Below are positions 47,101-52,183 of a stretch of 64,000 nucleotides of DNA, one piece after another. Both the position numbers and the translations under genes were made by a program. How positions within the stretch are numbered: the first letter of the stretch is position 1; each line of letters begins with the position of its first letter. Below the pieces are notes generated by a model that searched no databases, had not been told where the DNA came from, and was given only the letters and a program-made list of their open reading frames with translations. Source of the DNA: Chaetoderma sp. LZ-2023a (Eukaryota; Mollusca; Caudofoveata; Chaetodermatida; Chaetodermatidae); assembly GCA_034401795.1 (NCBI GenBank), contig CM067363.1, forward strand, positions 30,261,855-30,325,854, in the 5' to 3' direction.

Positions 47101-48777
47101 TCTTATGTGATAAATAGAATCTCGACTTCAGGCAAATCTAACCCTTTAACCCTTGAATTTGTTCAAGAAAATTTCAAATCTGTCACTTGGAATGACTGGC
47201 TCGGTTATTGAGCCAGTCATTCCAGTGAAAAATTTTCAAAAATAGTTTTCTCTTGGTCTGTAAATGGACATTTCTCAAAACCACTGCCAAGAGAAGACTA
47301 TTTTTGTAAATTTACCACTGGAGTGACTGGCTCGATAACAGAGCCAGTCATTCCAGTGATAAATTTTCAAAAATAGTCTTCTCTTGGCTTTTAAATGGAC
47401 ATTTATCAATCAATAATTTTATTTTCTTGACTAAATTTTACCTGTAATGGGTTAATATGATCTCAATGGAGTGATGTGATCTGTCACTCAAGTATCTGAC
47501 GTCATAATCAAATACATCATTTGTTAGCCGACGTCACAATCAAAATGATCTAGGTCTGTCAATTGGAAATTGTCAGTCACTAGATTGTTTGAATTATATC
47601 TCTGATGAATTTACAATTTAATAAACATTCTGTTGAATATTTTGAAACTAATTTGACTGGGAACTGTTGCTTCATCGGCAAAATATTCAACAGTTTAGCT
47701 GGATAGTTAACTTAAAATTTGAATTCTTGGATAATCGGGGTTTAAAGGGTTAATGATTACACTTTTAGCTCTTCTGTTTTCAGAAGTTAACCCTTTAATG
47801 GTAAAGATTTCATCAAGAAAATATAAATTGCTGAATAAAATATATGATTAAAAATTAAATAATCTAATAATCGTGAATAATTTCTACTGAATAAAATTTT
47901 TCAAAACCGACCTTATGATTACTCTTTGATGTGACCATTCAAGAAAATTTACATTTTTAACAGGGAATGTCCATTTGCAGGCCAGGAAAAGTTCATTTCT
48001 GGAAATTTACCACTGGAATGACTGGCTCGGTTACCGAGCCAGTCACTCCGGTGGTAAATTTTCAAAAATAGTCGACAATAAAAAGGTTAAAATTGTATGT
48101 GTTTAGAAGCTTAAATTGTGTTACTAGATGCAATAAAACGAAATAAATCTTAATATATGAGTATAAATTAATAAAACATTTTAATTGTGAATTTTAATTA
48201 GGGATGCGTGTCTCTAATTCAATTTCACAACTTAATAAAATTATATTAATTTATATGGAATGTAATCATCATCTGTTAAGATTTATTTCTTTTCACTACA
48301 TCTAGGCACGTAATTTACGCCTCCAAAAGTATGAAATTGTAACAATTTTATTTTCAAGCATTCTGGTGTGAATATTCACATTTATCCGTGTAACACTCAT
48401 ATCAGCCAAAAACAGCTTCTGCAGTGGCCTTGAGAATTGCCCATTTGCAGACCAAGATCAGAATATTTTTGATAATCTACCACTGGAATGACTGGCTTAA
48501 TAACCAAGCCAGTCATTCCAGTGGTAAATTTTCAAACATAATCTTCTTTTGGTTTGCAAATGGACATTTTCTAGGAGAAAATTGGAATTTTTTTACACAA
48601 ATTTGAGGGGTTAAAATGGTAATTAATGATTTTAAATGCCTGTTTTTTTGTGTTTTCAGATATACAGAAGATGTGACGGTGAATAACCTGTCTCTCACTG
48701 ATGCCCAGGAGGGTATTAAAGCATTCATCGAGAAACGTAAACCTGTGTGGTCACATGGCACTGATAAAGTACACTAA
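23104..48777 (+). CDS. ECHDC3: ECHDC3, enoyl-CoA hydratase domain-containing protein 3 (10 exons)
   Basis: Joining ten exons (23104-23106, 23195-23322, 25637-25766, 26812-26880, 30449-30482, 33751-33835, 37771-37880, 38589-38647, 44564-44673, 48660-48777) gives 846 nt, 281 residues plus stop, with GT-AG borders and matching phases throughout. The product is a crotonase-fold protein close to vertebrate ECHDC3. The first 17 residues carry Arg9 and Arg12 among Ser, Leu and Ile with no acidic residue, which fits a mitochondrial presequence. FSAGHDL (residues 78-84) and [11 protein letters not shown] (124-134) form the CoA/oxyanion region. The two glutamates that catalyse hydration in classical enoyl-CoA hydratase are replaced by Gln130 and Gly150, as in ECHDC3 proteins generally, so hydratase activity is doubtful. 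The C-terminal RKPVWSH is typical of the family. The start is the least certain part. Length is near the roughly 300 residues of vertebrate proteins. Confidence 0.93.
23195..23322 (+). CDS. ECHDC3: ECHDC3 exon 2
   Basis: Acceptor tttatgtgtttcag precedes it and donor GTACGC follows. It encodes residues 2-43 and two bases of Arg44: the presequence-like start, then the first strand ending ICLNNPSKR, which matches the crotonase N-terminus. It ends in phase 2. Confidence 0.85.
23385..23512 (+). repeat. MITE-C copy 1 (ECHDC3 intron 2)
   Basis: Palindrome 23401-23491 with arm TGAAAACAATTTGACTGAAA and GTTGTTGGTGGC core; flank GGGCATAACTGGACCTGC. Confidence 0.75.
23628..23690 (+). repeat. MITE-A palindrome remnant
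   Basis: CTGTTGAATATTTTGAAAC then GTTGTTGGCAACAAC and GTCAAATTAGTTTTAG: centre kept, outer right arm lost at the LINE fragment. Confidence 0.6.
23690..23965 (-). pseudogene. LINE RT fragment (lineage 3)
   Basis: Minus strand reads [20 protein letters not shown] then [20 protein letters not shown], matching the RT motif-B region of the LINE at 34713-36840. Only this piece is kept, between a MITE-A half and a fragment of the repeat family seen at 53418-55545. It lies in ECHDC3 intron 2. Confidence 0.75.
23965..24345 (+). repeat. Third copy (right end only) of the dispersed repeat, in ECHDC3 intron 2
   Basis: ATTTTAACCAAATTTTACTAG, TTCAGAACTTCTATTCAGAA, GTGAGCGTCACAG and CCCTTGGGCCTCTTGT. Confidence 0.72.
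24396..25032 (+). mobile_element. Non-autonomous PIF/Harbinger element with 3-bp TSD
   Basis: Inverted ends of about 30 bp (GGCCGCGTTTCCACAGAACC at the left; the right end is its complement with one difference at the fifth base) are flanked on both sides by TGA (24393-24395 and 25033-25035). PIF/Harbinger elements make 3-bp TNA-type duplications. Near 24420-24480 the end also holds short repeats of CTCACG. It carries a 31-codon start of a transposase. It lies in ECHDC3 intron 2. Confidence 0.8.
24534..24629 (+). pseudogene. Vestigial Harbinger transposase N-terminus
   Basis: ATG 24534 opens [16 protein letters not shown] then [15 protein letters not shown] and a stop at 24627. An acidic start, a Leu-rich helix and an Arg/Lys run are typical of Harbinger transposase N-termini. 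The rest of the transposase, including the DDE domain, is deleted. Confidence 0.65.
25083..25552 (+). repeat. MITE-E copy 1 (ECHDC3 intron 2)
   Basis: TAGGATTGCGCGATTACG and AATAATCGCGCAAGCCTA are inverted ends; AT-rich arms with AATCGTGATT-like repeats. A MITE-B sits in the middle. Confidence 0.78.
25210..25445 (+). repeat. MITE-B copy 3, nested in MITE-E
   Basis: CATTTGCAGGCCAAGAGCAG to TTGGCCTGCAAATGGAATTT with a near-perfect palindrome around GCTCGAGAATCGAGCC; ends worn. Confidence 0.8.
25637..25766 (+). CDS. ECHDC3: ECHDC3 exon 3
   Basis: Acceptor ttatgtttgcttatag. It completes Arg44 and encodes residues 45-87, including [18 protein letters not shown], the first half of the CoA/oxyanion site. 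Donor TTG|GTGAGT, phase 0. This donor is the first unit of the 31-bp minisatellite that follows. Confidence 0.93.
25761..26145 (+). repeat. 31-bp minisatellite seeded on the ECHDC3 exon 3 donor
   Basis: Units start at 25761 and every 31 bp to 26133 (13 starts): CAGTTGGTGAGTATGTCC, then ATATCTAACATGT or ATATCTAACTCGT. The first unit contains the last six exon bases (CAGTTG) and the real donor, so every later unit repeats CAGTTG|GTGAGT. 25947 reads CATTCGGTGAGT and the last GTGACT. 31 is not a multiple of 3. Confidence 0.95.
26238..26400 (+). repeat. MITE-C copy 2 (ECHDC3 intron 3)
   Basis: Nearly perfect palindrome 26243-26333 centred on GGTGGCTTAGCCACC, followed by the family's CAGGTCCGGAGATATAACC flank. 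Confidence 0.78.
26622..26793 (+). repeat. MITE-B copy 4, palindrome deleted
   Basis: TTGACCCTTTAACACTCATA to GTGTTAAAGGGTTA; most of one palindrome arm is gone (AATTAACCATTGAATGGTC). It ends about 20 bp before ECHDC3 exon 4. Confidence 0.8.
26812..26880 (+). CDS. ECHDC3: ECHDC3 exon 4
   Basis: Acceptor gtttatttcag, donor GTAAAT, 69 nt, phase 0 at both ends. It encodes residues 88-110, the helical stretch that ends TQVMSSIE. A truncated MITE-B stops about 20 bp before the acceptor. Confidence 0.92.
27105..27428 (+). repeat. MITE-A copy 8 (ECHDC3 intron 4)
   Basis: Left half degraded; TTTACTATTTAATAAATATG, palindrome 27243-27331, CTGTATAATTTTCTG and GATCGATTGATCCC, then GGGGAATAGCTAAAAC. Confidence 0.8.
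27518..27700 (+). repeat. MITE-B copy 5
   Basis: TTAACCCTTTCGTGGTCACC to GACCATTAAAGGGTTAA. The 27-bp array starts a few bases after its right TTAA. Confidence 0.85.
27706..30036 (+). repeat. 27-bp minisatellite, about 86 units (ECHDC3 intron 4)
   Basis: Unit GTTTGTAATGACTGCC then TTTATTTCATT. The main variation is TAATGAC / TTACGAC / TTATGAC, plus rare ACCTCC for ACTGCC. One unit near 28111 (CCTTAATTCATTG) lacks one base. Because 27 is a multiple of 3 and the unit lacks stops in some frames, long but meaningless open frames arise. Confidence 0.97.
30130..30378 (+). repeat. MITE-B copy 6
   Basis: TTAACCCTAAGTAATAATCG to GAGTGTTAAAGGGTTAA; the left palindrome arm has a deletion near 30225. 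It lies between the 27-bp array and ECHDC3 exon 5. Confidence 0.85.
30449..30482 (+). CDS. ECHDC3: ECHDC3 exon 5 (34-nt microexon)
   Basis: Acceptor ctcgtttcag, donor GTGAGT. It encodes [11 protein letters not shown] (residues 111-121) and the first base of Gly122. This is the conserved PVPVIA segment before the AAG motif. The exon is very short and lies between two large repeat-rich introns. Confidence 0.92.
30560..30720 (+). repeat. MITE-C copy 3, right half, continuous with the 21-bp array
   Basis: GGCTAAGCCACCAACAACTT and TTTCAAAATATTTAGCATATC, then ATTGTCTGATGGCTTGCAG, TTCCAACACACAAAAAGTGG and GCAGAGCTTAGGTAGAAATG, where the minisatellite starts. Confidence 0.75.
30717..33360 (-). repeat. 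21-bp minisatellite, about 126 units (ECHDC3 intron 5)
   Basis: Unit TAGCTAGAAATGGGTGTAGCA with variants AACA, AATA, AGTA and ATAATA. It includes a direct duplication (30681 and 31340 flanks, 659 bp apart) that brings a second copy of GTTTCAAAT...GTGGGCAGAGCTTAGG, and a higher-order repeat of 525 bp (25 units; GCAGAG marks at 31818 and 32343). The last 400 bp are more diverged (GCG, GGGC variants). Confidence 0.95.
33467..33638 (+). repeat. MITE-B copy 7
   Basis: TTAACCCTTCAATGATCAAG to GACCATTAAAGGGTTG; the right TTAA is mutated and the palindrome is reduced. It lies upstream of ECHDC3 exon 6. Confidence 0.8.
33751..33835 (+). CDS. ECHDC3: ECHDC3 exon 6
   Basis: Acceptor gctgtttcag, donor GTAGGC. 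It encodes residues 122-149 plus two bases of Gly150, including [19 protein letters not shown], the second oxyanion segment. Gln130 stands where hydratases have a catalytic Glu. Confidence 0.94.
33850..34155 (+). repeat. MITE-B copies 8a/8b, one inside a fragment of another
   Basis: A left-end fragment (TTAATCCTTTGCTGGTCAAG) is followed at about 33922 by a full copy (CCCCTTAATGGTCAAATTTG ... CCATTAAAAGGTTAA). It begins about 15 bp after ECHDC3 exon 6. Confidence 0.78.
34152..34292 (+). repeat. MITE-B copy 9, right end lost
   Basis: TTAACAGTCAAGCTGCCC shares its TTAA with copy 8b; palindrome around GGCTTGATAATCGAGCCAG, ends at ATAGTCTCTG. Confidence 0.75.
34562..34712 (+). repeat. MITE-A copy 9, left part
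   Basis: Starts AATGGACCTTTCCAATTTAT and runs to GAATTGTATG, where the LINE 3' end begins. Its right part resumes at 37318 beyond the LINE. Confidence 0.85.
34713..36840 (-). pseudogene. LINE ORF2 RT part (lineage 3), 3' portion in minus orientation
   Basis: On the minus strand, in order: [19 protein letters not shown] (36825), [52 protein letters not shown] (motif A), the PQGDG-type motif B near 35625, [12 protein letters not shown] (motif C, 35495), then the tail [14 protein letters not shown] and [15 protein letters not shown] to about 34900. The 3' untranslated part ends near 34713 in ATAC-type repeats. Frameshifts divide the frame. Its endonuclease half is inverted at 36841-37290. Confidence 0.88.
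36841..37290 (+). pseudogene. LINE endonuclease part, inverted relative to its own RT part
   Basis: The + strand reads [19 protein letters not shown], then [13 protein letters not shown], and after shifts [20 protein letters not shown] and SDH are APE-endonuclease motifs. This part starts exactly where the minus-strand RT part begins and points the opposite way, as expected for a 5' inversion made during insertion. Confidence 0.85.
37318..37482 (+). repeat. MITE-A copy 9, right part
   Basis: Resumes at GCATTCTGTTGAATATTTTG with palindrome 37334-37431, CTTACCTGTAT and GATCGATCAG. With 34562-34712 it reconstitutes one MITE split by the LINE; about 20 bp at the target are missing. Confidence 0.85.
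37771..37880 (+). CDS. ECHDC3: ECHDC3 exon 7
   Basis: Acceptor tctgtccctctccag, donor GTGAGA. It encodes residues 150-186, including [11 protein letters not shown] and [17 protein letters not shown], the conserved crotonase helix before the trimer-contact region. It ends in phase 1. Confidence 0.94.
37925..38060 (+). repeat. MITE-C copy 4 (ECHDC3 intron 7)
   Basis: Palindrome 37941-38030 with TTTCTGGGGGGCTATGCC at its centre, then CAGGTCCAGTGTTATTGCCC. It starts about 60 bp after exon 7. Confidence 0.75.
38589..38647 (+). CDS. ECHDC3: ECHDC3 exon 8
   Basis: Acceptor tccgtctttcag, donor GTATGC. It completes Asp187 and encodes residues 188-206 ([11 protein letters not shown] and so on), the usual 'A..GLV..VV' crotonase motif. 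It ends in phase 0. Confidence 0.93.
38965..40960 (+). repeat. Tandem array with about 180-bp units and longer variants (ECHDC3 intron 8)
   Basis: TTCATTACAGAGTTA recurs at about 38975, 39154 and 39333 (about 180 bp apart, nearly identical), then at 39844, 40377 and 40694 in longer units that also contain GTCCGTCTGTCAGTCCATCC and GCCAATCATTTCTTGTCAAC. No coding signal. Confidence 0.85.
40989..41011 (+). repeat. Poly(G) run
   Basis: More than 20 consecutive G on the + strand after GAAATGTTTT, then TGGAAATGCC. Such a run can form a G-quadruplex on the non-template strand of ECHDC3. Confidence 0.9.
41225..41335 (+). repeat. MITE-A-type palindrome, nearly perfect
   Basis: GGTAAGCTGTTGACTATTTT leads into an arm ending GGAAGCTGTTGCTGCC, mirrored after TTA. 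The two arms differ at very few positions. Flanking MITE sequence is minimal. Confidence 0.8.
41370..42459 (+). mobile_element. DNA element with ends TACCGTATTTCTCCT
   Basis: TACCGTATTTCTCCTATTAG at the left and CCTAAGGAGGAATACGGTA at the right are inverted; subterminal AATAGAAGCCTACCCCC appears at both sides (41410 and 42385). No transposase frame. The inner 41840-42190 block is shared with MITE-E copy 2 and with 54560-54700. In ECHDC3 intron 8. Confidence 0.78.
42650..42730 (+). repeat. Truncated MITE-A palindrome
   Basis: GTTTGAAACTAATGATACTG then GTTGCTGCCAAAATATTCAAC: the right arm is almost wholly deleted. Confidence 0.6.
42738..43135 (+). repeat. MITE-A copy 10, near complete (ECHDC3 intron 8)
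   Basis: AATGGACCGTTTCCAGTTTA at the left, CCGACACATTGTAC, palindrome 42913-43011, GATCGATCAATTCC, and GGGCATAGCAAAAACTG then TCCATT at the right. Confidence 0.88.
43172..43622 (-). repeat. Second 21-bp minisatellite (ECHDC3 intron 8)
   Basis: About 21 units of CATAGCTAGAAATGGGCATGA with AAATTAGCATGA and AATTTGGCATGA variants. It follows GTGGGTGGAGGTTAGCTAG, a MITE right arm, and ends AGAAATTGATCCCTC. Confidence 0.93.
44020..44212 (+). repeat. Left-end copy of the dispersed repeat
   Basis: TAGCTAGACTTTACGAAGC, GGTTAATGATACTGGACCC, TGACACAGTGGCTGTGAGG, as at 53418-53640; the rest is replaced by a MITE-B. Confidence 0.65.
44213..44418 (+). repeat. MITE-B copy 10
   Basis: TTAATCCTCAAAATTGATC to TTGAAAAAGGTTAA; palindrome partly eroded (GGCTCGCTTACAGAGCTAGG). 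Upstream of ECHDC3 exon 9. Confidence 0.8.
44564..44673 (+). CDS. ECHDC3: ECHDC3 exon 9
   Basis: Acceptor tatctttgcttag, donor GTATGT. It encodes residues 207-242 plus two bases of Arg243, including [13 protein letters not shown] of the C-terminal helices. MITE-B copies lie 146 bp before and 47 bp after it. Confidence 0.93.
44720..44899 (+). repeat. MITE-B copy 11, left part
   Basis: TTAACCCTTTCATGCCAAAA, palindrome around GATTCTCGAGAATCG, up to TGCAAATGGACG where a MITE-E begins. The right part is 46585-46631. Confidence 0.85.
44900..46584 (+). mobile_element. MITE-E copy 2, 1.7 kb, carrying a LINE tail
   Basis: TAGACTTGCACAATTATTCA and TGAATAATCGTGCAAGTCTA are inverted ends. Internal GAGCGAGTACTCGG and GTGATGGTAACCCAG resemble 41860-41950. 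The LINE tail 45850-46375 lies inside. Inserted in MITE-B copy 11. Confidence 0.8.
45850..46375 (+). pseudogene. LINE 3' end (lineage 3) inside a MITE-E
   Basis: The + strand carries the same tail as 34713-35250: [52 protein letters not shown], with internal stops (for example after TITGH). It ends ACAGCCGCAGAATACAG and (CATA)3, identical in form to the 3' end at 34713, which fixes the 3' terminus of the family. Confidence 0.85.
46585..46631 (+). repeat. MITE-B copy 11, right part
   Basis: After the MITE-E, TCCTCATTAAAAGGTTAA supplies the missing CCTTTTAATGAGG-type right end. Confidence 0.7.
47138..47456 (+). repeat. MITE-B copy 12, double palindrome
   Basis: TAACCCTTTAACCCTTGAAT to CCTGTAATGGGTTAA with two successive hairpins (GGCTCGGTTATTGAGCC near 47195 and GGCTCGATAACAGAGCC near 47330). 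Confidence 0.8.
47480..47760 (+). repeat. MITE-A copy 11, variant subfamily (ECHDC3 intron 9)
   Basis: CTGACGTCATAATC and CGACGTCACAATC, TGATGAATTTACAATTTAAT, half of a palindrome (47628-47695), then the variant right arm TTCTTGGATAATCGGGG. Confidence 0.65.
47787..48090 (+). repeat. MITE-B copy 13 with MITE-E-like insert
   Basis: TTAACCCTTTAATGGTAAAG to CAATAAAAAGGTTAA. 47825-47935 holds AATCTAATAATCGTGAATAA, like the inner part of the MITE-E at 25083. Confidence 0.78.
48091..48387 (+). repeat. MITE-D copy 1
   Basis: ATAAATCTTAATATATGAG and its mirror ATCATCTGTTAAGATTTATT surround CTCTAATTCAATTTCAC; right end TGGTGTGAATATTCACA. It fills the space between two MITE-B copies. Confidence 0.75.
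48388..48614 (+). repeat. MITE-B copy 14
   Basis: GTGTAACACTCATATCAGCC to GAGGGGTTAA; near-perfect palindrome around GGCTTAATAACCAAGCC. It ends about 45 bp before ECHDC3 exon 10. Confidence 0.82.
48660..48777 (+). CDS. ECHDC3: ECHDC3 exon 10, terminal coding exon
   Basis: Acceptor ttgtgttttcag. It completes Arg243, encodes residues 244-281 ([23 protein letters not shown] and a short tail), and ends at TAA 48775-48777. A MITE-B ends about 45 bp upstream. A candidate AATAAA lies at 49233, but it is inside a MITE-D, so the true poly(A) site is uncertain. Confidence 0.94.
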
Positions 48778-48965
48778 CCAGAGTAAACGTGAAATGAACG
48801 AGATTTTGAAAACATGTAGTGTGTGTAAATGTATCCAAGAATGATCAGTAATTGCTGGACAATCACCTTCGCGTTTTATGACATTTTTCTGGATTTTCGG
48901 GAAATCTTAGGTCATGTTCTCACTAGAGACTTAATCAGGAATAATTAGTATGGCGTTATTCTTGA

Positions 48966-49204
48966 TTAACCCTTTCACGACGAAGCCGGCCAAAACCGGC
49001 CTCTGTATTGGTCTTGGGGAATGTCCATTTGCAGGCCAAGAAAAGACTATTTTTGAAAATTTACCACTGGAATGACTGGCTCGATAACCGAGCCAGTCAT
49101 TCCAGTGGTAAATTTTCAAAAATTGTCTTCTCTTGGCCTGCAAATGGACATTCTATAAGTAAATATTTTAAATTTGTGACAAAACTCCGTCTTTAAAGGG
49201 TTAA
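48966..49204 (+). repeat. MITE-B copy 15
   Basis: TTAACCCTTTCACGACGAAG to CTTTAAAGGGTTAA; a nearly perfect palindrome of about 130 bp around GGCTCGATAACCGAGCC. Confidence 0.88.
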
Positions 49205-49900
49205 AGGTGCATATTCACACCAAAATGCTTGAAATAAAACTGTTTAAATTATATACTTTTAAATTGTGTACATCAATGTAATGAAACGAAATAAATCTTA
49301 ACATATGATGATTTCATTCCATATAAATAAATTTTATAGGTTTAGTTGAAAATTTGAATTAGGGACTTGTGCCTCTAATTCAATTTGACAGCTTAAAAAA
49401 TCTTATTAATTTATGTAATGAAATCATCATATGCTAAGATTTATTTCGTTTCATTACATCTAGGCACACAATGGACTTTTCCAGTTTTATCTATGCCCCA
49501 CCCATCTCTAGCTAAGCTCCACCCACACCTCGCTCATGTTGGGATCGATTGATCTCTGAACACCCTGACTATCAATTTCCAAAAAACTACACAGTTAAGC
49601 TGTTGAATATTTTGAAACTAATTTGACTGGATGCGGTTGCTGCCTAAGCAATAGCAAAGAATTACAAAGATATACAATTCATACAACGTGTCAGACCATT
49701 TGAGATTTGGTGACGCTCTATATGGAACCCTTTGTGGCGTAATGATTATGACGTCATCATACACGCACTGGGCTGATCATGACGTCATATACGAGGTCTG
49801 ACGATGGATGGATACTCTGGAAAGGTGAATTTAAGACCCTAAAAGTATAAAATTTTAACAATTTTATTTTGAACCATTGTGCTGTGAATATGCATCTTTA
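49203..49900 (+). repeat. MITE-D copy 2 with MITE-A inside
   Basis: Ends AAAGGTGCATATTCACACC and GCTGTGAATATGCATCTTT are inverted copies. Inner arms AACATATGATGATTTCATT / AATGAAATCATCATATGC pair. The MITE-A at 49472-49842 is inserted in the right arm after CATCTAGGCAC. Confidence 0.82.
49472..49842 (-). repeat. MITE-A copy 12, nested in MITE-D
   Basis: AATGGACTTTTCCAGTTTTA to TACTCTGGAAAGGTGAATT, with two TGACGTCAT sites (49750, 49780). The palindrome is nearly lost: only GGATGCGGTTGCTGCC remains. Confidence 0.85.
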
Positions 49901-50379
49901 AACCTTTAGGGAGAACACAGCCTTAATGTACAGTAACACTTTCTTGTGTTAAAATTTGAACCATATCTGTAGTTTCTGAACTACAGCTGTGGACAGACAG
50001 ACAGATGGACAGACACCCTAATGCAAAACCCTCTTCCCTTTTCCTGATGAAGGTCATAAATGCATGGACAGGCGCCAAAATTTATTTGTAAAATAATTCG
50101 CCATTATTACTGCCTTAGACCTCGGAATAGTTATTACGTTTCTGAAAAATATCTTATATCCAGTCATTACGTGTGAATCAGCTGGTGTAGTTTAATCCTT
50201 ACACTGACAGATCCCAGAAAAAGTACATTCTTATTCTGTTGATTATTTATGCCTCATATAGATATATGGGAGGTATATAGCATCTGCTCTGTACATCCGC
50301 GCGTTTGTCAATCTGTCCATCCAGTGCGGTAAATCTAGATCTGGAGTGACCATCAGCAAACTTGGGTTGGATGTCGGTT

Positions 50380-51060
50380 TTAGGCGTTCGAAGAAGCTTA
50401 CTGATTTTGGTGTCAAAAGGTCAAAGTCACAGTGACCCAATTAACCCTTTAATGGTCAAATTTGGTCAAGAAAATCCAAATATTTGCTTATTGAATGTCC
50501 ATTTGCAGGTGAAGAGAGGACTATTTTTTTTAATTTACCACTGGAATGACTGGCTCGGTTATCGAACCAGGCATTCCAGTGATACATTTTCAGAAATAGT
50601 CTTCTCTTCGCCTGCGAATGGATATTTCCCAGGACGACTGCAGAGGTGGGGTATGGGCGTCTTGAACATTAAAGGGTTAATGGCATTATAATGCATTTTA
50701 AAAGGATAACTCGAGTTCTACTGAAGGGATCTTTATAAAACTTGGGTTGGAAGTTGTCCATAGGGCTTCGAAGAACCCTATTGATTTTGGGGTCAAAGAC
50801 TTCAGGTCACAGTGTCCTAATTAATGAAATTGCACTGCACTTCCAGATGATAACTCCATTTCTATTGAATGGATCTTTGCCAGTCTTGAGTGGTAGCTTG
50901 TCCTTGAAGTTCCAAAGAACCCTATTGAATCTGTTAAAAAGATCAAATGTCAAGGTCAAAGTTTCCTAGTTAATGAAATTATACTGCATTTCGGGATGAT
51001 AACTCGAGTTCTGTTGAAGGGATCTTTACCAATCTTGGGTGGGAGGTTGTGCTTGGTGAA
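50380..51060 (+). repeat. About 200-bp tandem repeat, 3-4 units
   Basis: AACTTGGGTTGGA, TTCGAAGAA, CTATTGATTTTGG, GTCAAAG and GTCCTAATTAATGAAATT recur near 50358, 50740, 50890 and 51030. The first unit holds MITE-B copy 16. Confidence 0.75.
50441..50680 (+). repeat. MITE-B copy 16, in a unit with an empty paralogue
   Basis: TTAACCCTTTAATGGTCAAA to GAACATTAAAGGGTTAA. It sits in the about 200-bp tandem repeat, whose next unit (50815-50830) has the same place unoccupied. Confidence 0.9.
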
Positions 51061-51069
51061 ATTTGGGGA

Positions 51070-51645
51070 TGGGGGTTGGGTGGGCTGGCCATGACCATAC
51101 TCTAGCAATCTCTGATTGTCGTACTTGATGGAAATTAAATTAAAATGGAAGGCATAGTTCAACAGTTTTTATGTATGGTGGTCTTGAAAATAAGATTTGG
51201 GGAATTCATCGGTGAAAGGGTTACATGTTTTCTTGGTTGTCTACTATTGTGGCGAATGAAAGATTATTCCTGGCTATTGAGATTCAGGTAACTACCATTG
51301 GCACGATCATTTCATACACCTCAAAATTTTAGTACTCCGTTTAATTGGCTGCCTGGAGCGTTACAATTTATGTGAAATTTAATCTTAAATCACATATAAT
51401 GAGAGACAATCAGCTGAGCGATCATCATCATCCAGCGGCCACCTTACTACTAGCCATCTATTACATTACTAGTCCTCAATCTGAAAATGAATTTGATTCG
51501 CTCAAGAATATCAAAGAATATCAGAGATTTTCTACAAGAGCCAGTTGAAAAAGGTAATGGCACGTTTCATCATATTTACACCTTCTAACTTGGTGATTGG
51601 AACTTTAGACATAACCTACCAGTCATATACGAAGTAGGCCATATT
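51070..51645. other. No gene seen
   Basis: Low-complexity GGGATGGGGGTTGGGTGGG at 51063; short frames only (for example 51345-51548, no motif). Nothing assignable. Confidence 0.4.
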
Positions 51646-51651
51646 TTATAA

Positions 51652-51716
51652 TTGGTTCTATATCAGTAAATTTAACTTTTGAGACTTAAAGGTTAATTTT
51701 ACTGATATAGAACCAA
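51652..51716 (+). repeat. Foldback repeat with 20-bp arms
   Basis: TTGGTTCTATATCAGTAAA and its complement TTTACTGATATAGAACCAA with extra pairing (TTTAAC / GGTTAA) inside; loop GAGACTT. It borders the Penelope-like region. Confidence 0.7.
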
Positions 51717-51973
51717 CAATAAAATATTTGATTTCAAATTCATTGATTATTCTCCTTGGACATTGATCTAGAGCATAGAGGTTCAGGCGTTTAGGTTTTA
51801 GACAGCTGTGTGTCTAAATTCTTGAGCCTTTTCTCTAGCATGGCTGGCCACAGTATTTCACACTGTCCTGTGGCTCACATGATATTATTTGTGTAATAAG
51901 TATTGTGAGGGTGATAACGACGTGCTGGGTAGTGGTCTGGTGATCTGACCGCTGTCCAGTAAAGTGGTGGCCT

Positions 51974-52169
51974 TTATCCTGCTAGATTAATCCCAATTGG
52001 CTCCATTGTGTGTAGCTGGTGAATCCAGCGGCATTCTTTTTGTCTCCTCCATGGTGTGGAGTTTGGGTCGGGTGGGTCAGATGATAGTACCTGTATGATC
52101 CTGAAGCACATGTCGCTTCTTGTGTGCCCTGGTTTGTTGAAATGTCTGGCTACTGGGGTGTCGTATCGC
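51974..52169 (-). pseudogene. Penelope-like element C-terminal (GIY-YIG) fragment
   Basis: The minus strand reads TPVARHFNKPGHTRSDMCF, then RRQKECRWIHQLHTMEPIGI and NLAG at TAA 51976-51974. VARHFN..GH..D and the WIxxLxTxxPxGIN ending are the C-terminal endonuclease motifs of Penelope-like retroelements. The RT and the GIY-YIG start are not seen; a MITE-B (52184) cuts it upstream. It lies 3' of ECHDC3. Confidence 0.7.
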
Positions 52170-52183
52170 CCTATGATATAATA

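Noticed and set aside
49227..49240. AATAAA at 49233 as the ECHDC3 poly(A) signal
   Set aside because: It lies inside a MITE-D and similar words occur in other copies; without transcript data it cannot be assigned.
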